From: Paucibacter sediminis
Lineage (GTDB): Bacteria; Pseudomonadota; Gammaproteobacteria; Burkholderiales; Burkholderiaceae_C
NCBI RefSeq assembly: GCF_030254645.1
Contig: NZ_CP116346.1
Span: forward strand, 4,319,001 to 4,383,000
Direction: 5' to 3'
DNA: 64,000 bases
Shown: piece after piece, positions 47,122 to 56,470 of the stretch
How positions within the stretch are numbered: the stretch's first letter is position 1
How the letters are laid out: each line of letters begins with the position of its first letter
Program-made: the position numbers and the translations under genes
Notes under the pieces: generated by a model
What the model saw: the letters and a program-made list of their open reading frames with translations, nothing else
What the model was told of the DNA's origin: nothing
Databases searched by the model: none

Positions 47122-49242
47122 TCACTTGCCTGGCTTGAAGGCGCTGATCGGCACGATGTTGTCGTGCACGGCCGCGCCAAAGGCCTGCTCGCGCAACTCG
47201 GCCAGCTGGTCGCGGATGCGTGCCGCCTTTTCGAACTCCAGGTTGCGCGCATGCTCCAGCATCTGCTTCTCGAGCTGGGTGATGCGCTTGCTGAGGTCCT
47301 TCTCCGACAGCACTTCCACCTCGGCGGCGTGGATCAGCTTCTGGTCGTCGCGACCCGGCTTGTCGGAATAGACACCGTCGATCAGATCGCGGATGCGTTT
47401 GTTGACGCCGCGCGGCGTGATGCCATGCTCCAGATTGAAGGCCACCTGCTTGGCGCGGCGCCGCTCGGTCTCGCCGATCGCCTTCTTCATCGACTCAGTC
47501 ATGCGGTCCGCATAGAGGATGGCCTTGCCGTTCAGGTTGCGCGCGGCCCGGCCTATGGTCTGGATCAGGCTGCGCTCGGCGCGCAGAAAGCCTTCCTTGT
47601 CGGCATCCAGGATCGCCACCAGCGAGACCTCGGGGATGTCCAGGCCTTCGCGCAGCAGGTTGATGCCCACCAGCACATCGAACACCCCCAGGCGCAGGTC
47701 GCGCAGGATCTCCACACGCTCCACCGTGTCCACGTCCGAGTGCAGATAGCGCACCTTGACGCCGTTGTCGCTCAGATAGTCGGTGAGCTGTTCGGCCATG
47801 CGCTTGGTCAGCGTGGTGATGAGCACGCGCTCGTTCACCTTCACGCGCTCGTGGATCTCCTGCAGCACGTCGTCCACCTGGTGGGTCGCAGGCCGCACCT
47901 CCACCGTCGGATCCACCAGGCCGGTGGGCCGCACCACCTGCTCCACCACCTGCCCCGAGTTCTGCTGCTCGTAGGCGGCCGGCGTGGCCGAGACAAACAC
48001 CGCCTGGCGCATCTTGCGCTCGAACTCCTCGAACTTGAGCGGCCGGTTGTCCAGCGCCGAGGGCAGGCGAAAGCCATATTCCACCAGCGTGGTCTTGCGC
48101 GCCCGGTCGCCGTTGTACATGCCGCCGAACTGGCCAATCAGCACATGGCTCTCGTCCAGGAACATCAGCGCATCTGGCGGCAGATAGTCCACCAGGGTCG
48201 GCGGCGGCTCGCCCGGCGCGGCCCCGGAGAGATGGCGGGTGTAGTTCTCGATGCCCTTGCAATGCCCCACCTCCTGCAGCATCTCCAGGTCGAAGCGGGT
48301 GCGCTGCTCGACGCGCTGCGCCTCCACCAGCTTGCCCTCGGCCACGAACTGGCCGACGCGCTCGCGCAGCTCGGCCTTGATGGTGTCCATCGCGGCCAGC
48401 ACGCGATCGCGCGGCGTGACGTAATGGCTGCTAGGGTAGACGGTGAAGCGCGGGATCTTCTGGCGGATCTGGCCGGTAAGCGGGTCGAACAGCTGCAGGG
48501 CCTCGACCTCGTCGTCGAACAGCTCGATGCGCAGGGCCAGCTCCGAATGCTCGGCCGGGAACACGTCGATGGTGTCGCCCCGCACGCGGAAATGCCCGCG
48601 CACGAACTCCATCTCGTTGCGCTGGTACTGCATGCGTATCAGCTGGGCGATCACATCGCGCTGGCCCATCTTGTCGCCCACGCGCAGCGTCATCACCATC
48701 TGGTGATAGTCGGCCGGGTTGCCGATGCCGTAGATGGCCGACACCGACGCCACGATCACCACGTCGCGCCGCTCCATCAGGCTCTTGGTGCAGGACAGGC
48801 GCAACTGCTCGATCTGCTCGTTGATGGCGCTGTCCTTCTCGATGAAGAGATCGCGCTGCGGCACATAGGCCTCGGGCTGGTAGTAGTCGTAGTAGCTGAC
48901 GAAATACTCCACCGCGTTCTTGGGAAAGAAGTCGCGGAACTCGCTGTAGAGCTGCGCCGCCAGAGTCTTGTTGGGCGCAAAGATGATGGCAGGCCGCCCC
49001 AGGCGCGCGATCACATTGGCCATCGTGAAGGTCTTGCCCGAGCCGGTCACGCCCAGCAGGGTCTGGTAGCTGAGGCCATCGTTGATGCCCTCCACCAGCT
49101 GCGCGATCGCGGTCGGCTGGTCGCCCGCCGGCGGAAAGGGCTGGAAAAGCTGGAACGGCGAGCCTTCGAAAGAGACGAACTCGCCCTTCGGGGCGTTGGT
49201 GTCTTCCTCGGCAATAGGCATCACGGCAGGTGCATCTGGCAT
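47122..49242 (-). CDS. uvrB: UvrABC system protein B
   Basis: 706-residue excision-repair helicase-like protein. Walker A GVTGSGKT at 64-71, beta-hairpin region [21 protein letters not shown], Walker B LDESH, helicase motif [11 protein letters not shown], and the C-terminal UVR domain [23 protein letters not shown] for UvrC contact. A 20-residue extra N-terminal segment precedes the usual start, so initiation could be later (Met8). No LexA-type CTGT-N8-ACAG box was seen upstream. Divergent from the aminotransferase gene. Confidence 0.97.
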   Translation of the reverse strand: MPDAPAVMPIAEEDTNAPKGEFVSFEGSPFQLFQPFPPAGDQPTAIAQLVEGINDGLSYQTLLGVTGSGKTFTMANVIARLGRPAIIFAPNKTLAAQLYSEFRDFFPKNAVEYFVSYYDYYQPEAYVPQRDLFIEKDSAINEQIEQLRLSCTKSLMERRDVVIVASVSAIYGIGNPADYHQMVMTLRVGDKMGQRDVIAQLIRMQYQRNEMEFVRGHFRVRGDTIDVFPAEHSELALRIELFDDEVEALQLFDPLTGQIRQKIPRFTVYPSSHYVTPRDRVLAAMDTIKAELRERVGQFVAEGKLVEAQRVEQRTRFDLEMLQEVGHCKGIENYTRHLSGAAPGEPPPTLVDYLPPDALMFLDESHVLIGQFGGMYNGDRARKTTLVEYGFRLPSALDNRPLKFEEFERKMRQAVFVSATPAAYEQQNSGQVVEQVVRPTGLVDPTVEVRPATHQVDDVLQEIHERVKVNERVLITTLTKRMAEQLTDYLSDNGVKVRYLHSDVDTVERVEILRDLRLGVFDVLVGINLLREGLDIPEVSLVAILDADKEGFLRAERSLIQTIGRAARNLNGKAILYADRMTESMKKAIGETERRRAKQVAFNLEHGITPRGVNKRIRDLIDGVYSDKPGRDDQKLIHAAEVEVLSEKDLSKRITQLEKQMLEHARNLEFEKAARIRDQLAELREQAFGAAVHDNIVPISAFKPGK

Positions 49243-49389
49243 GGGGGATTCCCTGAGATCGGCCCGCGTCCCCGCCTAAAATGGCGGCGCTGTCGCGGGC
49301 TGCGAACCCGACAGCGTAGCGCAGCCGGCGCTGGCTCGCCGGCGCCACTCCCTCCCGCTCTTGCCACCGTCCTGTCAGGAAAGACGCCC

Positions 49390-50592
49390 ATGTCCTTGTT
49401 TGCCGCCGTCGAAATGGCCCCCCGCGACCCCATCCTGGGTCTGAACGAGCAATTCAATGCCGACACCAATCCCGCCAAGGTGAACCTGGGCGTCGGCGTG
49501 TATTACGACGAGAACGGCAAGCTGCCCCTGCTGCGCTGCGTGGCCGAGGCCGAGGCGCAGATGCAGGCCGCCCCCAAGGCGCGCGGCTATCTGCCCATCG
49601 ACGGCATCGCCGCCTATGACCAGGCGGTGCAGGGCCTGGTGTTCGGCGCCGACAGCGCCGCGGTGCGCGAGGCCCGCGTGGCCACCGTGCAGGCCCTGGG
49701 CGGCACCGGTGGCCTGAAGATCGGCGCCGACTTCCTCAAGCGCCTGAGCCCCGATGCCCAGGTGCTGATCTCCGACCCGAGCTGGGAGAACCACCGCGCG
49801 CTGTTCACCAACGCCGGCTTCAAGGTCTCGACCTACCCCTATTACGACGCCGAGCAGCGCGGCATCCATGTCGCCGGCATGCTGGCCACGCTGCAGGCCG
49901 CCGCACCCGGCACCATCGTCGTGCTGCACGCCTGCTGCCACAACCCCACCGGCTACGACCTCAGCGCCGAGCAATGGGCCCAGGTCGTCGAGGTGGTGAA
50001 GGCGCGCGGCCTGGTGGCCTTCCTGGACATGGCCTACCAGGGCTTTGGCGAAGGCATCGCCGAGGACGGCGCGGTGGTGCAGCAGTTCCTGGCCGCCGGC
50101 CTGGACTTCTTCGTCTCCACCAGCTTCTCCAAGAGCTTCTCGCTCTACGGCGAGCGCGTCGGCGCGCTGAGCGTGGTGTGCGTCTCGCCCGAGGAGGCCA
50201 AGCGCGTGCTGAGCCAACTCAAGATCGTCATCCGCACAAACTACTCCAACCCGCCCACCCATGGCGCCCAGGTGGTGGCCATGGTGCTGTCCACCCCCGC
50301 CCTGCGCGCCATGTGGGAAGAGGAACTGGCCGGCATGCGCCTGCGCATCCGCGAGATGCGCCAGGCCCTGGTGGCCGAGTTGAAGGCCGCCGGCGTGAGC
50401 CAGGATCTGAGCTTCGTGACGCGCCAGAAGGGCATGTTCAGCTACTCGGGCCTGAACGCCGCCCAGATGCAGCGCCTGCGCAGCGAGTTCGGCATCTATG
50501 GCGTGGACTCCGGCCGCATCTGCGTGGCGGCGCTGAACGGCAAGAACCTCAAGGCCGTGGCGGCCGCCATGGCCGCCGTCATCGCCGGCTGA
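49390..50592 (+). CDS. aromatic/aspartate aminotransferase (class I)
   Basis: 400-residue PLP transaminase of subgroup I-alpha (AspC/TyrB). HNPTGYD, LDMAYQGFG (Asp213/Tyr216), PLP lysine Lys248 in STSFSKSFSLYGER, substrate-binding arginine near the C-terminus. It interconverts aspartate, aromatic amino acids and their keto acids with glutamate/2-oxoglutarate. AspC versus TyrB cannot be settled by eye. An AGGA stands 10 bases before the ATG; a larger upstream frame is a shadow of uvrB. The 147-base gap to uvrB contains a GC-rich imperfect inverted repeat (CGCTGT...ACAGCG). Confidence 0.93.
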   Translation: MSLFAAVEMAPRDPILGLNEQFNADTNPAKVNLGVGVYYDENGKLPLLRCVAEAEAQMQAAPKARGYLPIDGIAAYDQAVQGLVFGADSAAVREARVATVQALGGTGGLKIGADFLKRLSPDAQVLISDPSWENHRALFTNAGFKVSTYPYYDAEQRGIHVAGMLATLQAAAPGTIVVLHACCHNPTGYDLSAEQWAQVVEVVKARGLVAFLDMAYQGFGEGIAEDGAVVQQFLAAGLDFFVSTSFSKSFSLYGERVGALSVVCVSPEEAKRVLSQLKIVIRTNYSNPPTHGAQVVAMVLSTPALRAMWEEELAGMRLRIREMRQALVAELKAAGVSQDLSFVTRQKGMFSYSGLNAAQMQRLRSEFGIYGVDSGRICVAALNGKNLKAVAAAMAAVIAG

Positions 50593-50623
50593 TTGGCGGG
50601 CTGATTTGTCCCTTGCGCGACAG

Positions 50624-50648
50624 CAGCGCCGGGTAATTACCGGCGCTG
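50624..50648 (+). terminator. hairpin after the aminotransferase gene
   Basis: CAGCGCCGG / CCGGCGCTG is a perfect 9-bp inverted repeat around a 7-base loop (gtaatta), 32 bases after the stop. There is no clear T tract, so it may be a rho-assisted terminator or a 3'-end stabiliser. Confidence 0.5.
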
Positions 50649-50791
50649 TGCGCACTATTTCGGGGATTCATAGGTAATTGACACAAGGCAGGAGTCAGTC
50701 TGGGCTCGTAGAATGCTGCAATGCACAAATGAGCAAGCCGCTGCCACTCGCAGCGAACTAGCAGCCCAGTTCCTGAACCAAGAGGTCCGCC

Positions 50792-52105
50792 ATGCTGTAC
50801 CAGCTCTATGAAACCCAACGCGCGCTGATGAGCCCCTTCGCGGAGTTCGCCAGTGCCTCGGCCAAGCTCTACAGCCACCCGCTTTCGCCCTTCACGCACA
50901 CGCCGCTGGCGCAACGCGTGTCGGCCGGCCTGGACTTGATGCATCGCCTGGCCAAGGAGTACGAGAAGCCCGAGTTCGGCATCCGCGGCGTGGATGTGGA
51001 CGGCGTCGAGGTCGCGGTACAGGAGCTGGTGCCCATCACCAAGCCCTTCTGCCGGCTGCTGCGCTTCAAGCGCTACACCGACAACCTGCAGGTGCTGGCC
51101 AAGATGAAGGAGCAGCCCACCGTGCTGGTGATCGCGCCGCTGTCCGGCCATCACAGCACCCTGCTGCGCGACACCGTCAAGCAGTTGCTGAAGGACCACA
51201 AGGTCTTCATCACCGACTGGACCGACGCCCGCATGGTGCCGCTGGAGGCCGGCCCCTTCCACCTGGACGACTACATCGCCTATGTGCAGGAGTTCATCCG
51301 CCACGTCGGCCCCGATGTGCATGTGATCTCGGTCTGCCAGCCCACGGTGCCGGTGCTGGCGGCGATTTCGTTGATGGCCTCGAATGGCGAGATCACGCCG
51401 CGCTCCATGACCATGATGGGCGGCCCCATCGACGCGCGCCGCAGCCCCACGGCGGTGAACAACCTCGCGATGAACCGCAGCCACAGCTGGTTCGAGAACA
51501 ACGTCATCTACCGCGTGCCCACCAATTTCCCGGGCGCCGGCCGTGCCGTCTACCCGGGCTTTCTGCAGCACACCGGCTTCGTGGCGATGAACCCCGACCG
51601 CCACCTCAGCTCGCACTACGACTACTTCCTGGACCTGGTGCGCGGCGACGATGACAGCGCCGAATCGCACCGCCAGTTCTACGACGAGTACAACGCCGTG
51701 CTCGACATGCCGGCCGAGTACTACCTCGACACCATCAAGACGGTGTTCCAGGACTTCGCACTGGTGAACGGCACCTGGGAGGTCGATGGCCAGCTGGTGC
51801 GCCCGCAGGACATCCAGGGCACCGCCCTCTTGACCGTGGAAGGCGAGCTGGACGACATCTCCGGCGCCGGCCAGACCCGTGCCGCCCACGAGCTGTGCAG
51901 CGGCATCCCCACCGCGCATCAATACCATTACGACGCCATCGGCGCCGGCCATTACGGCATCTTCTCGGGCCGCCGCTGGCGCGAGAAGGTCTATCCGGTG
52001 GTGCGCGACTTCATCCTCAAGTACAACCACGCGGCCGAGCGCCCGGCCCATGCCGATGGCAGCAAAGTGCGCAAGCCGCGCAGCAAGAGTAAGACGACGG
52101 CTTGA
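50792..52105 (+). CDS. phaZ: intracellular polyhydroxyalkanoate (PHB) depolymerase
   Basis: 437-residue enzyme that degrades stored native PHB granules. The nucleophile is a cysteine in ISVCQPTVP (Cys182), matching the Cys183 of Cupriavidus PhaZ and replacing the usual Ser lipase box. Downstream conserved blocks [13 protein letters not shown], and the His/Asp-containing end [21 protein letters not shown] fit the family. GAGG lies before the ATG. About 70 bases upstream is CTGC-aat-GCAC (50716-50726), similar to the dyad bound by PhaR in some bacteria; that is only suggestive. The 200-base gap before it holds no gene. Confidence 0.93.
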   Translation: MLYQLYETQRALMSPFAEFASASAKLYSHPLSPFTHTPLAQRVSAGLDLMHRLAKEYEKPEFGIRGVDVDGVEVAVQELVPITKPFCRLLRFKRYTDNLQVLAKMKEQPTVLVIAPLSGHHSTLLRDTVKQLLKDHKVFITDWTDARMVPLEAGPFHLDDYIAYVQEFIRHVGPDVHVISVCQPTVPVLAAISLMASNGEITPRSMTMMGGPIDARRSPTAVNNLAMNRSHSWFENNVIYRVPTNFPGAGRAVYPGFLQHTGFVAMNPDRHLSSHYDYFLDLVRGDDDSAESHRQFYDEYNAVLDMPAEYYLDTIKTVFQDFALVNGTWEVDGQLVRPQDIQGTALLTVEGELDDISGAGQTRAAHELCSGIPTAHQYHYDAIGAGHYGIFSGRRWREKVYPVVRDFILKYNHAAERPAHADGSKVRKPRSKSKTTA

Positions 52106-52776
52106 TTGCAGCGCTGACGCCTCTTGAGGACCTGACCCAACGCATTGATCAGGCCCTGCCCCAGACCCAGTGCACGCGCTGCGGCTACCCGGACTGCCGC
52201 AGCTATGCGGCCGCGGTGGCCGGCGGCGCGGCGGGCCTCAATCAATGCCCGCCCGGCGGCGCCGAGGGCGTCGCGCGCCTGGCCGAGATCACCGGCCGCC
52301 CGGCGCTGCCACTGAGCGCCTCGCATGGTGTGGAGGGGCCGCGCACGCTGGCGGTGATCGACGAAGCCTGGTGCATCGGCTGCACCCTTTGCATCAAGGC
52401 CTGCCCGGTCGATTGCATCGTCGGTGCGCCCAAGCAGATGCATGTGATCGTGGACGCGCAATGCACCGGCTGTGAGCTCTGCATCCCGGCCTGTCCGGTG
52501 GACTGCATCGCGCTGGTGGATGCCAGCACCGGCCGTAGTGGCTGGGACGCCTGGAGCCAGCCGCAGGCGCTAGAGGCGCGTGAGCGCTACCAGTTTCACC
52601 AGCTGCGCGTGGTGCGCGACAAGCAGGAAAACGACGCACGCCTGCAGGCCAAGGCCGAGCACAAGCTCGCGCACCTGGCAGAGATCAGCAAGCTCAGCGA
52701 TCCATCCGAACTCGACAAGAAGCGCAGCGTGATCGAGGCCGCACTGGCGCGCGCGCGCGCCAAGCGTGGCGTTTAG
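52102..52776 (+). CDS. rnfB: RnfB-type ferredoxin (RnfABCDGE complex subunit B-like), stand-alone
   Basis: 224-residue iron-sulfur protein: an N-terminal 4Fe-4S domain ([14 protein letters not shown] and CPPGG), then two ferredoxin clusters [12 protein letters not shown] and [12 protein letters not shown], and a charged helical tail. There is no N-terminal membrane helix, so it is soluble, and no other rnf genes are present. Its start appears to be TTG at 52102, overlapping the phaZ stop by four bases; no ATG or GTG lies before the first cysteine. Such lone RnfB proteins are usual in Burkholderiales and usually lie next to nth. Confidence 0.85.
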   Translation: MIAALTPLEDLTQRIDQALPQTQCTRCGYPDCRSYAAAVAGGAAGLNQCPPGGAEGVARLAEITGRPALPLSASHGVEGPRTLAVIDEAWCIGCTLCIKACPVDCIVGAPKQMHVIVDAQCTGCELCIPACPVDCIALVDASTGRSGWDAWSQPQALEARERYQFHQLRVVRDKQENDARLQAKAEHKLAHLAEISKLSDPSELDKKRSVIEAALARARAKRGV

Positions 52777-52782
52777 CGCCGC

Positions 52783-53574
52783 CTAGCGCCAGTCGGCACA
52801 CAGGCCCAGCTGCACCCCCTGCCGTGCCAGCAGCTCGCCGGCCTCGGTGCTGAGCCAGAAGGCATGCTCGCGCACGCGCGCCGCACGGATCGGATCGGCA
52901 CGGGTTTCGGTGCCGCCGGCCCGGCCCGGGTGGGTCATCAACAGGCCGCCGTCGGGCAGGCCGGCCAGCCAAGCCGCCACCAGTTCACCGAACCGCGCCT
53001 CGGGGCCGAAGTCGTAGACACCGGCGAAGTCGCGGTTCATCGCCAGGCCCTGCGCCTGCGCCAGGCCTTGCAAGCGGCCCGCGCCCAGGGCCGCGATCAC
53101 CGCCGCCTTGGGGCCGCGCCAGCGCCGCGCACGCGTGTTGCGCAACGCGCAGCCCCGGCCATAGCGGCGCGCCAGCGCCGCCACCACGGCCTCGCGCAGC
53201 ACCGGCAACTGATGCACGTGCTGGTGACCATCCAGATAGTCGGGCGCCCGGCCCAGCGTGGCCTCGAAGGCGTCCAGCTGGCTGGCCACCCAGGCGTCAG
53301 CATCGCGGCGCGCAATCGCGCCCAGATAGGCGGCCGCGATCCAGCCCGACAGGCTGCGCCTGGCGTAGCCGGCGAACTCGTTCACGTCCAGGTGCAGGCC
53401 GACATCGGCCGCGCCGGCACGTTCGCGCAAGGCCGGTGCCCATTGCGCCCAGGCGGGCGACAGCACCATGCAGCTGGTGGCGCTAAGGCGGCCGGCGTCG
53501 ATGCCGTCGAGGATGCCCTGGCTGACGGCGGCGTCGAAGCCGTAGTCGTCGGCACAAATCTGCACCCGCTTCAT
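52783..53574 (-). CDS. YdjC/ChbG-family (NaxD-type) carbohydrate deacetylase
   Basis: 263-residue metal-dependent deacetylase: QICADDYGFD (first Asp ligand) near residue 5, HLDVNE with a metal histidine near 62, YLDGHQHVH with further histidines near 120, and LMTHPGR near the end. Family members deacetylate chitooligosaccharides (ChbG) or polyprenyl-phosphate N-acetylhexosamines (Francisella NaxD, Bordetella LgmC-like). Its ATG overlaps the flippase stop (ATGA), making it the last gene of a four-gene operon with GtrA, GT2 and ArnT-like partners; this favours the lipid-sugar substrate. Hopanoid HpnK is a second relative but no hpn genes are nearby. Confidence 0.85.
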   Translation of the reverse strand: MKRVQICADDYGFDAAVSQGILDGIDAGRLSATSCMVLSPAWAQWAPALRERAGAADVGLHLDVNEFAGYARRSLSGWIAAAYLGAIARRDADAWVASQLDAFEATLGRAPDYLDGHQHVHQLPVLREAVVAALARRYGRGCALRNTRARRWRGPKAAVIAALGAGRLQGLAQAQGLAMNRDFAGVYDFGPEARFGELVAAWLAGLPDGGLLMTHPGRAGGTETRADPIRAARVREHAFWLSTEAGELLARQGVQLGLCADWR

Positions 53575-53948
53575 GCCGCCCGCCGCTTGAAGGCCCAATG
53601 CCGGCTCAGCAGCCAGGTCATCGCCGCCACCGCCAGCAGCACCAGGAACAGCGCGAGGCGGTACTCCACGCCCAGGCCGAGCAGGACGGCGTACATCAGC
53701 TCATTGCTGGCAAAGCCAAGCAGCGCCACCAGCGCAAAGCGCGGCAGGGCCTGGCGGCCGCTCGCCTGCTGGGCCGCGAAGCTGAGCCGGTGATGGCCGA
53801 CGAAGCTGACGCAAAAGGCCAGCATGAAGCCCAGCACATTGGCCAGCAGGGGCGCCAGGTCCAGCAGCTTCACCGCCAGTACCACCACGCCGAAGTGCAC
53901 CGCGGCGGCACTCGCCCCCACGGCGCCGAACCACAGCAGTGACCTCAC
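53571..53948 (-). CDS. GtrA-family polyprenyl-phosphate-sugar flippase
   Basis: 125-residue protein with four membrane helices and the GtrA pattern (FGAVGASAAAVHFGVVVLAV, ANVLGFMLAFCVSFVGHHRLSF, and the final SRHWAFKRR). GtrA proteins turn polyprenyl-phosphate-linked sugars across the inner membrane. The start is GTG at 53948, overlapping the GT2 stop (GTGA); the longer frame upstream is Arg/Pro-rich and rejected. In this operon it would flip the carrier-linked hexosamine to the periplasm. Confidence 0.88.
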   Translation of the reverse strand: MRSLLWFGAVGASAAAVHFGVVVLAVKLLDLAPLLANVLGFMLAFCVSFVGHHRLSFAAQQASGRQALPRFALVALLGFASNELMYAVLLGLGVEYRLALFLVLLAVAAMTWLLSRHWAFKRRAA

Positions 53949-54949
53949 GGTTCGCCGTCCCGGCCGGCCAGCGGCGGGGTCAGGTCTTGCGTCACATAGA
54001 GCGGGCGGCGCTTGACTTCGTCGAACACCCGGCCCAGGTACTCGGCGATGATGCCCAGGCACAGCAGCTGCACGCCGGCCAGGAAGGTGATGGACGCCGC
54101 CAGCGTGGCAAAACCCGAGATGTCGTTGCCCAGGAAGAGCTTCTCGAACACGATCCAGAGGCCAAACACCACCGAGGCCACCGACACCATGATGCCCAGC
54201 GCCGACACCAGGCGCAGCGGCACCTTGCTGAAGGCGGTGATGCCGGTCACCGCCAGCGACAGCAGCCGCATGAAGCGGAAATGGCTCTCGCCATGGGCAC
54301 GCTCCTCCGGCACGAAGGGGATTGCCTGGGCCTTGAAGCCCACCCAGGCGAACAGGCCCTTCATGTAGCGCGCGCGCTCTGGCAACTGGCGCAGGGCCAG
54401 CACCACGGCACGATCCAGCAGGCGGAAGTCACCCGCGTCGGCCGGCAGTTCGAAGCGCGAGCCCTTTTGCATCAGCCAATAGAACACGCGCGTGTAGCTG
54501 CGCCGCGCCCAGGACTGCGAGGCGCGCCGCCCGGTCTGCACGCCGTAGACGACGTCGAAACCGGCGCGCCAGCTCTGCAGCATCTCCAGCACGCAGACGA
54601 TCGGATGCTGACCGTCGGAGTCCATGCTGACGACCACCTGGCCCTCGGCGGCATCGAGGCCGGCGGTGAGCGCCGCCTCCTTGCCGAAGTTGCGCGAGAG
54701 GCGCAGCAAGCGCACCGGCAGGCCCGCATGGATCAGGCCCTGCACCACCAGCACGGTGTCGTCGCGGCTGCCATCGTCCACCACCAGCAGCTCCAACCGA
54801 TCCGCCTGCGCGCTCAGGCGCGCCTGCAGTTCCGGCAGCAGCCAGGCCAGGTTGGCGGCCTCGTTGTAGGCCGGCAGCACCACCGACAGCAGGGCAGGTC
54901 GCAGCCGCGGTGCAGCAGCGGGCTGAAGGGTCTGGGGCAAGGAACTCAT
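53945..54949 (-). CDS. polyprenyl-phosphate glycosyltransferase, GT2 (GtrB/ArnC/DPM1-like)
   Basis: 334-residue enzyme. Catalytic GT-A domain with VVLPAYNEAANL, VDDGSRDDT and the DXD motif in MDSDGQHP; acceptor-side QXXRW-like region; two C-terminal membrane helices ending in the family hallmark AEYLGRVFDEVKRRPLYV. It should attach a (N-acetyl)hexosamine or hexose from UDP-sugar to undecaprenyl phosphate on the cytoplasmic side. The ATG overlaps the stop of the GT39 gene (ATGA). Confidence 0.9.
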   Translation of the reverse strand: MSSLPQTLQPAAAPRLRPALLSVVLPAYNEAANLAWLLPELQARLSAQADRLELLVVDDGSRDDTVLVVQGLIHAGLPVRLLRLSRNFGKEAALTAGLDAAEGQVVVSMDSDGQHPIVCVLEMLQSWRAGFDVVYGVQTGRRASQSWARRSYTRVFYWLMQKGSRFELPADAGDFRLLDRAVVLALRQLPERARYMKGLFAWVGFKAQAIPFVPEERAHGESHFRFMRLLSLAVTGITAFSKVPLRLVSALGIMVSVASVVFGLWIVFEKLFLGNDISGFATLAASITFLAGVQLLCLGIIAEYLGRVFDEVKRRPLYVTQDLTPPLAGRDGEP

Positions 54950-56388
54950 CGGGCTGAATTGTGCGACAGAGCCGGCTCGGCCACGAGACAGGCGTCCTTG
55001 TTGCAAGCCAGTGCCCGGTCGGCGGGCACCTCCGCGCGCGGCAGGACCGCGAAGGCGGGCGCACCGGGCTCGCCCGGCATGCCCTCGTACAGGCGTCCGG
55101 CGGTGTAGAAGTAGGCCGAGTAGGGAGGCTTGGCCTGGTAGCGCAACGCACAGCGCTGGCCCGCACAGGCCCTCTCGTAGGCGGCGATCAGCCCCTGGTC
55201 GGAATTGCGCTGCACCGCCTGCGGCAATTTGTAGAGATAGGCCCAGGCCGTCAGCGCCAGCACCAGCAGCACATAGACGCGCAGGCGGCGCCCCGCCAGG
55301 CTGGCCTCGGGCAACAGGCCCAGCGCCAGGATCACCAGGCCCGGCATGGCCGTCAGCGCATAGGTGGCGATGATGTTGCGTGCGCCCGTGAAGACCAGCA
55401 GCGGTGCGAGCAGCAGGCAGGCGGCATAGCTGATCAGCTCGGGCTCGAGCTGGCTGCGCAGTTGCCGCCCGACCGCGCCGCGGCCCTCGCGCCAGCGCAG
55501 CCAGGGCAGGCGCGCCAGCGCCAGCAGCACCCAGGGCAAGGCGGCGACGAGAGTGAAGAGCCAGATCATGCCCAGCGGCTGGGCGTGGGCGAAGCCATAG
55601 CGGTCGCCCTTCCAGCCCGGCTGCAGGAAGCGCATCACATGCTCGCCCAGCACGAAGTACTGCAGGAAGCCGGGCGTCTTGAGCTCGGCGATGACGAACC
55701 AGGGCAAGGCCACCGCCATCCAGATCAGCCACACCCAGGGGTCGCGCATCACGGCCCAGACCAGGCGCCAGTGCCGTCGCCAGCCCGCATGCATGAGGAT
55801 GGGCAGCAGCGCCAGCACGGCCGCGGCCGGCCCCTTGGTCAGCAGCGCCAGGCCCAGACCCAGCGCCAGCACGCGCGCGGCACGGCGGCGCCCCGCGCCC
55901 TCGTCCTTGAGCACCCGCCACCAGGCGGCCTGCACCAGCAGCACGGTGGCGCCCAGAGTGGCGTCCGTCATCACCGCACCGGCGCACAGGAAGAACAGCG
56001 GGCTCAGCATCAGCCCCGTCAGCATGGCCGCGCGCTGCAGCGCCGACACACTGCCCTTGAGCATCCAGTGCATGCTCCACAGGGCCAGCAGCGCCCACAG
56101 CAGCGCAGCCAGACGTCCGGGCCAGGCGTGGGCGCCGAACAGCTCCATCAGCAGGGCCTGGCTCCAGGTCGACAGCGGCGGCTTGGCCCAGAACACCTCG
56201 CTGGGCGTGATGTGCGGGCTGACCCAGTCCTGCAGCACCACCATCAGGCGCGCGATCTCGGCGTAGCGCGCCTCGGTATGGTCGGTCAGCACCGCCAGCG
56301 GCAGGCTGGACAGGCGCAGCAGCAGGGCGGCGGCAAGCACCAGCCACCAGACCCGGGTGGCAGCAACGTGAGGAAGCGGTTTGGTCAT
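54946..56388 (-). CDS. ArnT-like GT39 glycosyltransferase (polyprenyl-phosphate sugar to lipid A)
   Basis: 480-residue integral membrane GT-C enzyme with about twelve helices. The first periplasmic loop has the family signature TEARYAEIARLMV..DWVSP and WAKPPLSTW, matching ArnT/PMT. Such enzymes move a sugar from a polyprenyl phosphate to a periplasmic acceptor; in ArnT, FlmK and Bordetella LgmB-like proteins the acceptor is a lipid A phosphate. A soluble C-terminal part of about 90 residues follows, with a Cys pair (ACAGQRC) and another (ACNKDAC). Start at 56388; the longer frame would overlap divergent nth. First gene of the operon. Confidence 0.88.
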   Translation of the reverse strand: MTKPLPHVAATRVWWLVLAAALLLRLSSLPLAVLTDHTEARYAEIARLMVVLQDWVSPHITPSEVFWAKPPLSTWSQALLMELFGAHAWPGRLAALLWALLALWSMHWMLKGSVSALQRAAMLTGLMLSPLFFLCAGAVMTDATLGATVLLVQAAWWRVLKDEGAGRRRAARVLALGLGLALLTKGPAAAVLALLPILMHAGWRRHWRLVWAVMRDPWVWLIWMAVALPWFVIAELKTPGFLQYFVLGEHVMRFLQPGWKGDRYGFAHAQPLGMIWLFTLVAALPWVLLALARLPWLRWREGRGAVGRQLRSQLEPELISYAACLLLAPLLVFTGARNIIATYALTAMPGLVILALGLLPEASLAGRRLRVYVLLVLALTAWAYLYKLPQAVQRNSDQGLIAAYERACAGQRCALRYQAKPPYSAYFYTAGRLYEGMPGEPGAPAFAVLPRAEVPADRALACNKDACLVAEPALSHNSAR

Positions 56389-56470
56389 CGAAGCGGGGCG
56401 AAGCAATGAAGCGCCGAAGCAGGTGCCGCATTCTCCTTGAGGCGCGCGGCGCAGCAGCGACAATTCACGC

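Noticed and set aside
49243-49389. LexA box for uvrB
   Set aside because: CTGT and ACAG are present only as arms of a 14-base-spaced inverted repeat, not the 8-base spacing of a SOS box.
50678-50714. TTGACA ... TAGAAT upstream of phaZ as a promoter
   Set aside because: Spacing is 25 bases, far from 17, and the 17-base position has no -10 match.
52783-53574. Hopanoid deacetylase HpnK for the YdjC-family gene
   Set aside because: No squalene-hopene cyclase or other hpn gene is nearby, and the operon partners point to a polyprenyl-linked sugar pathway.
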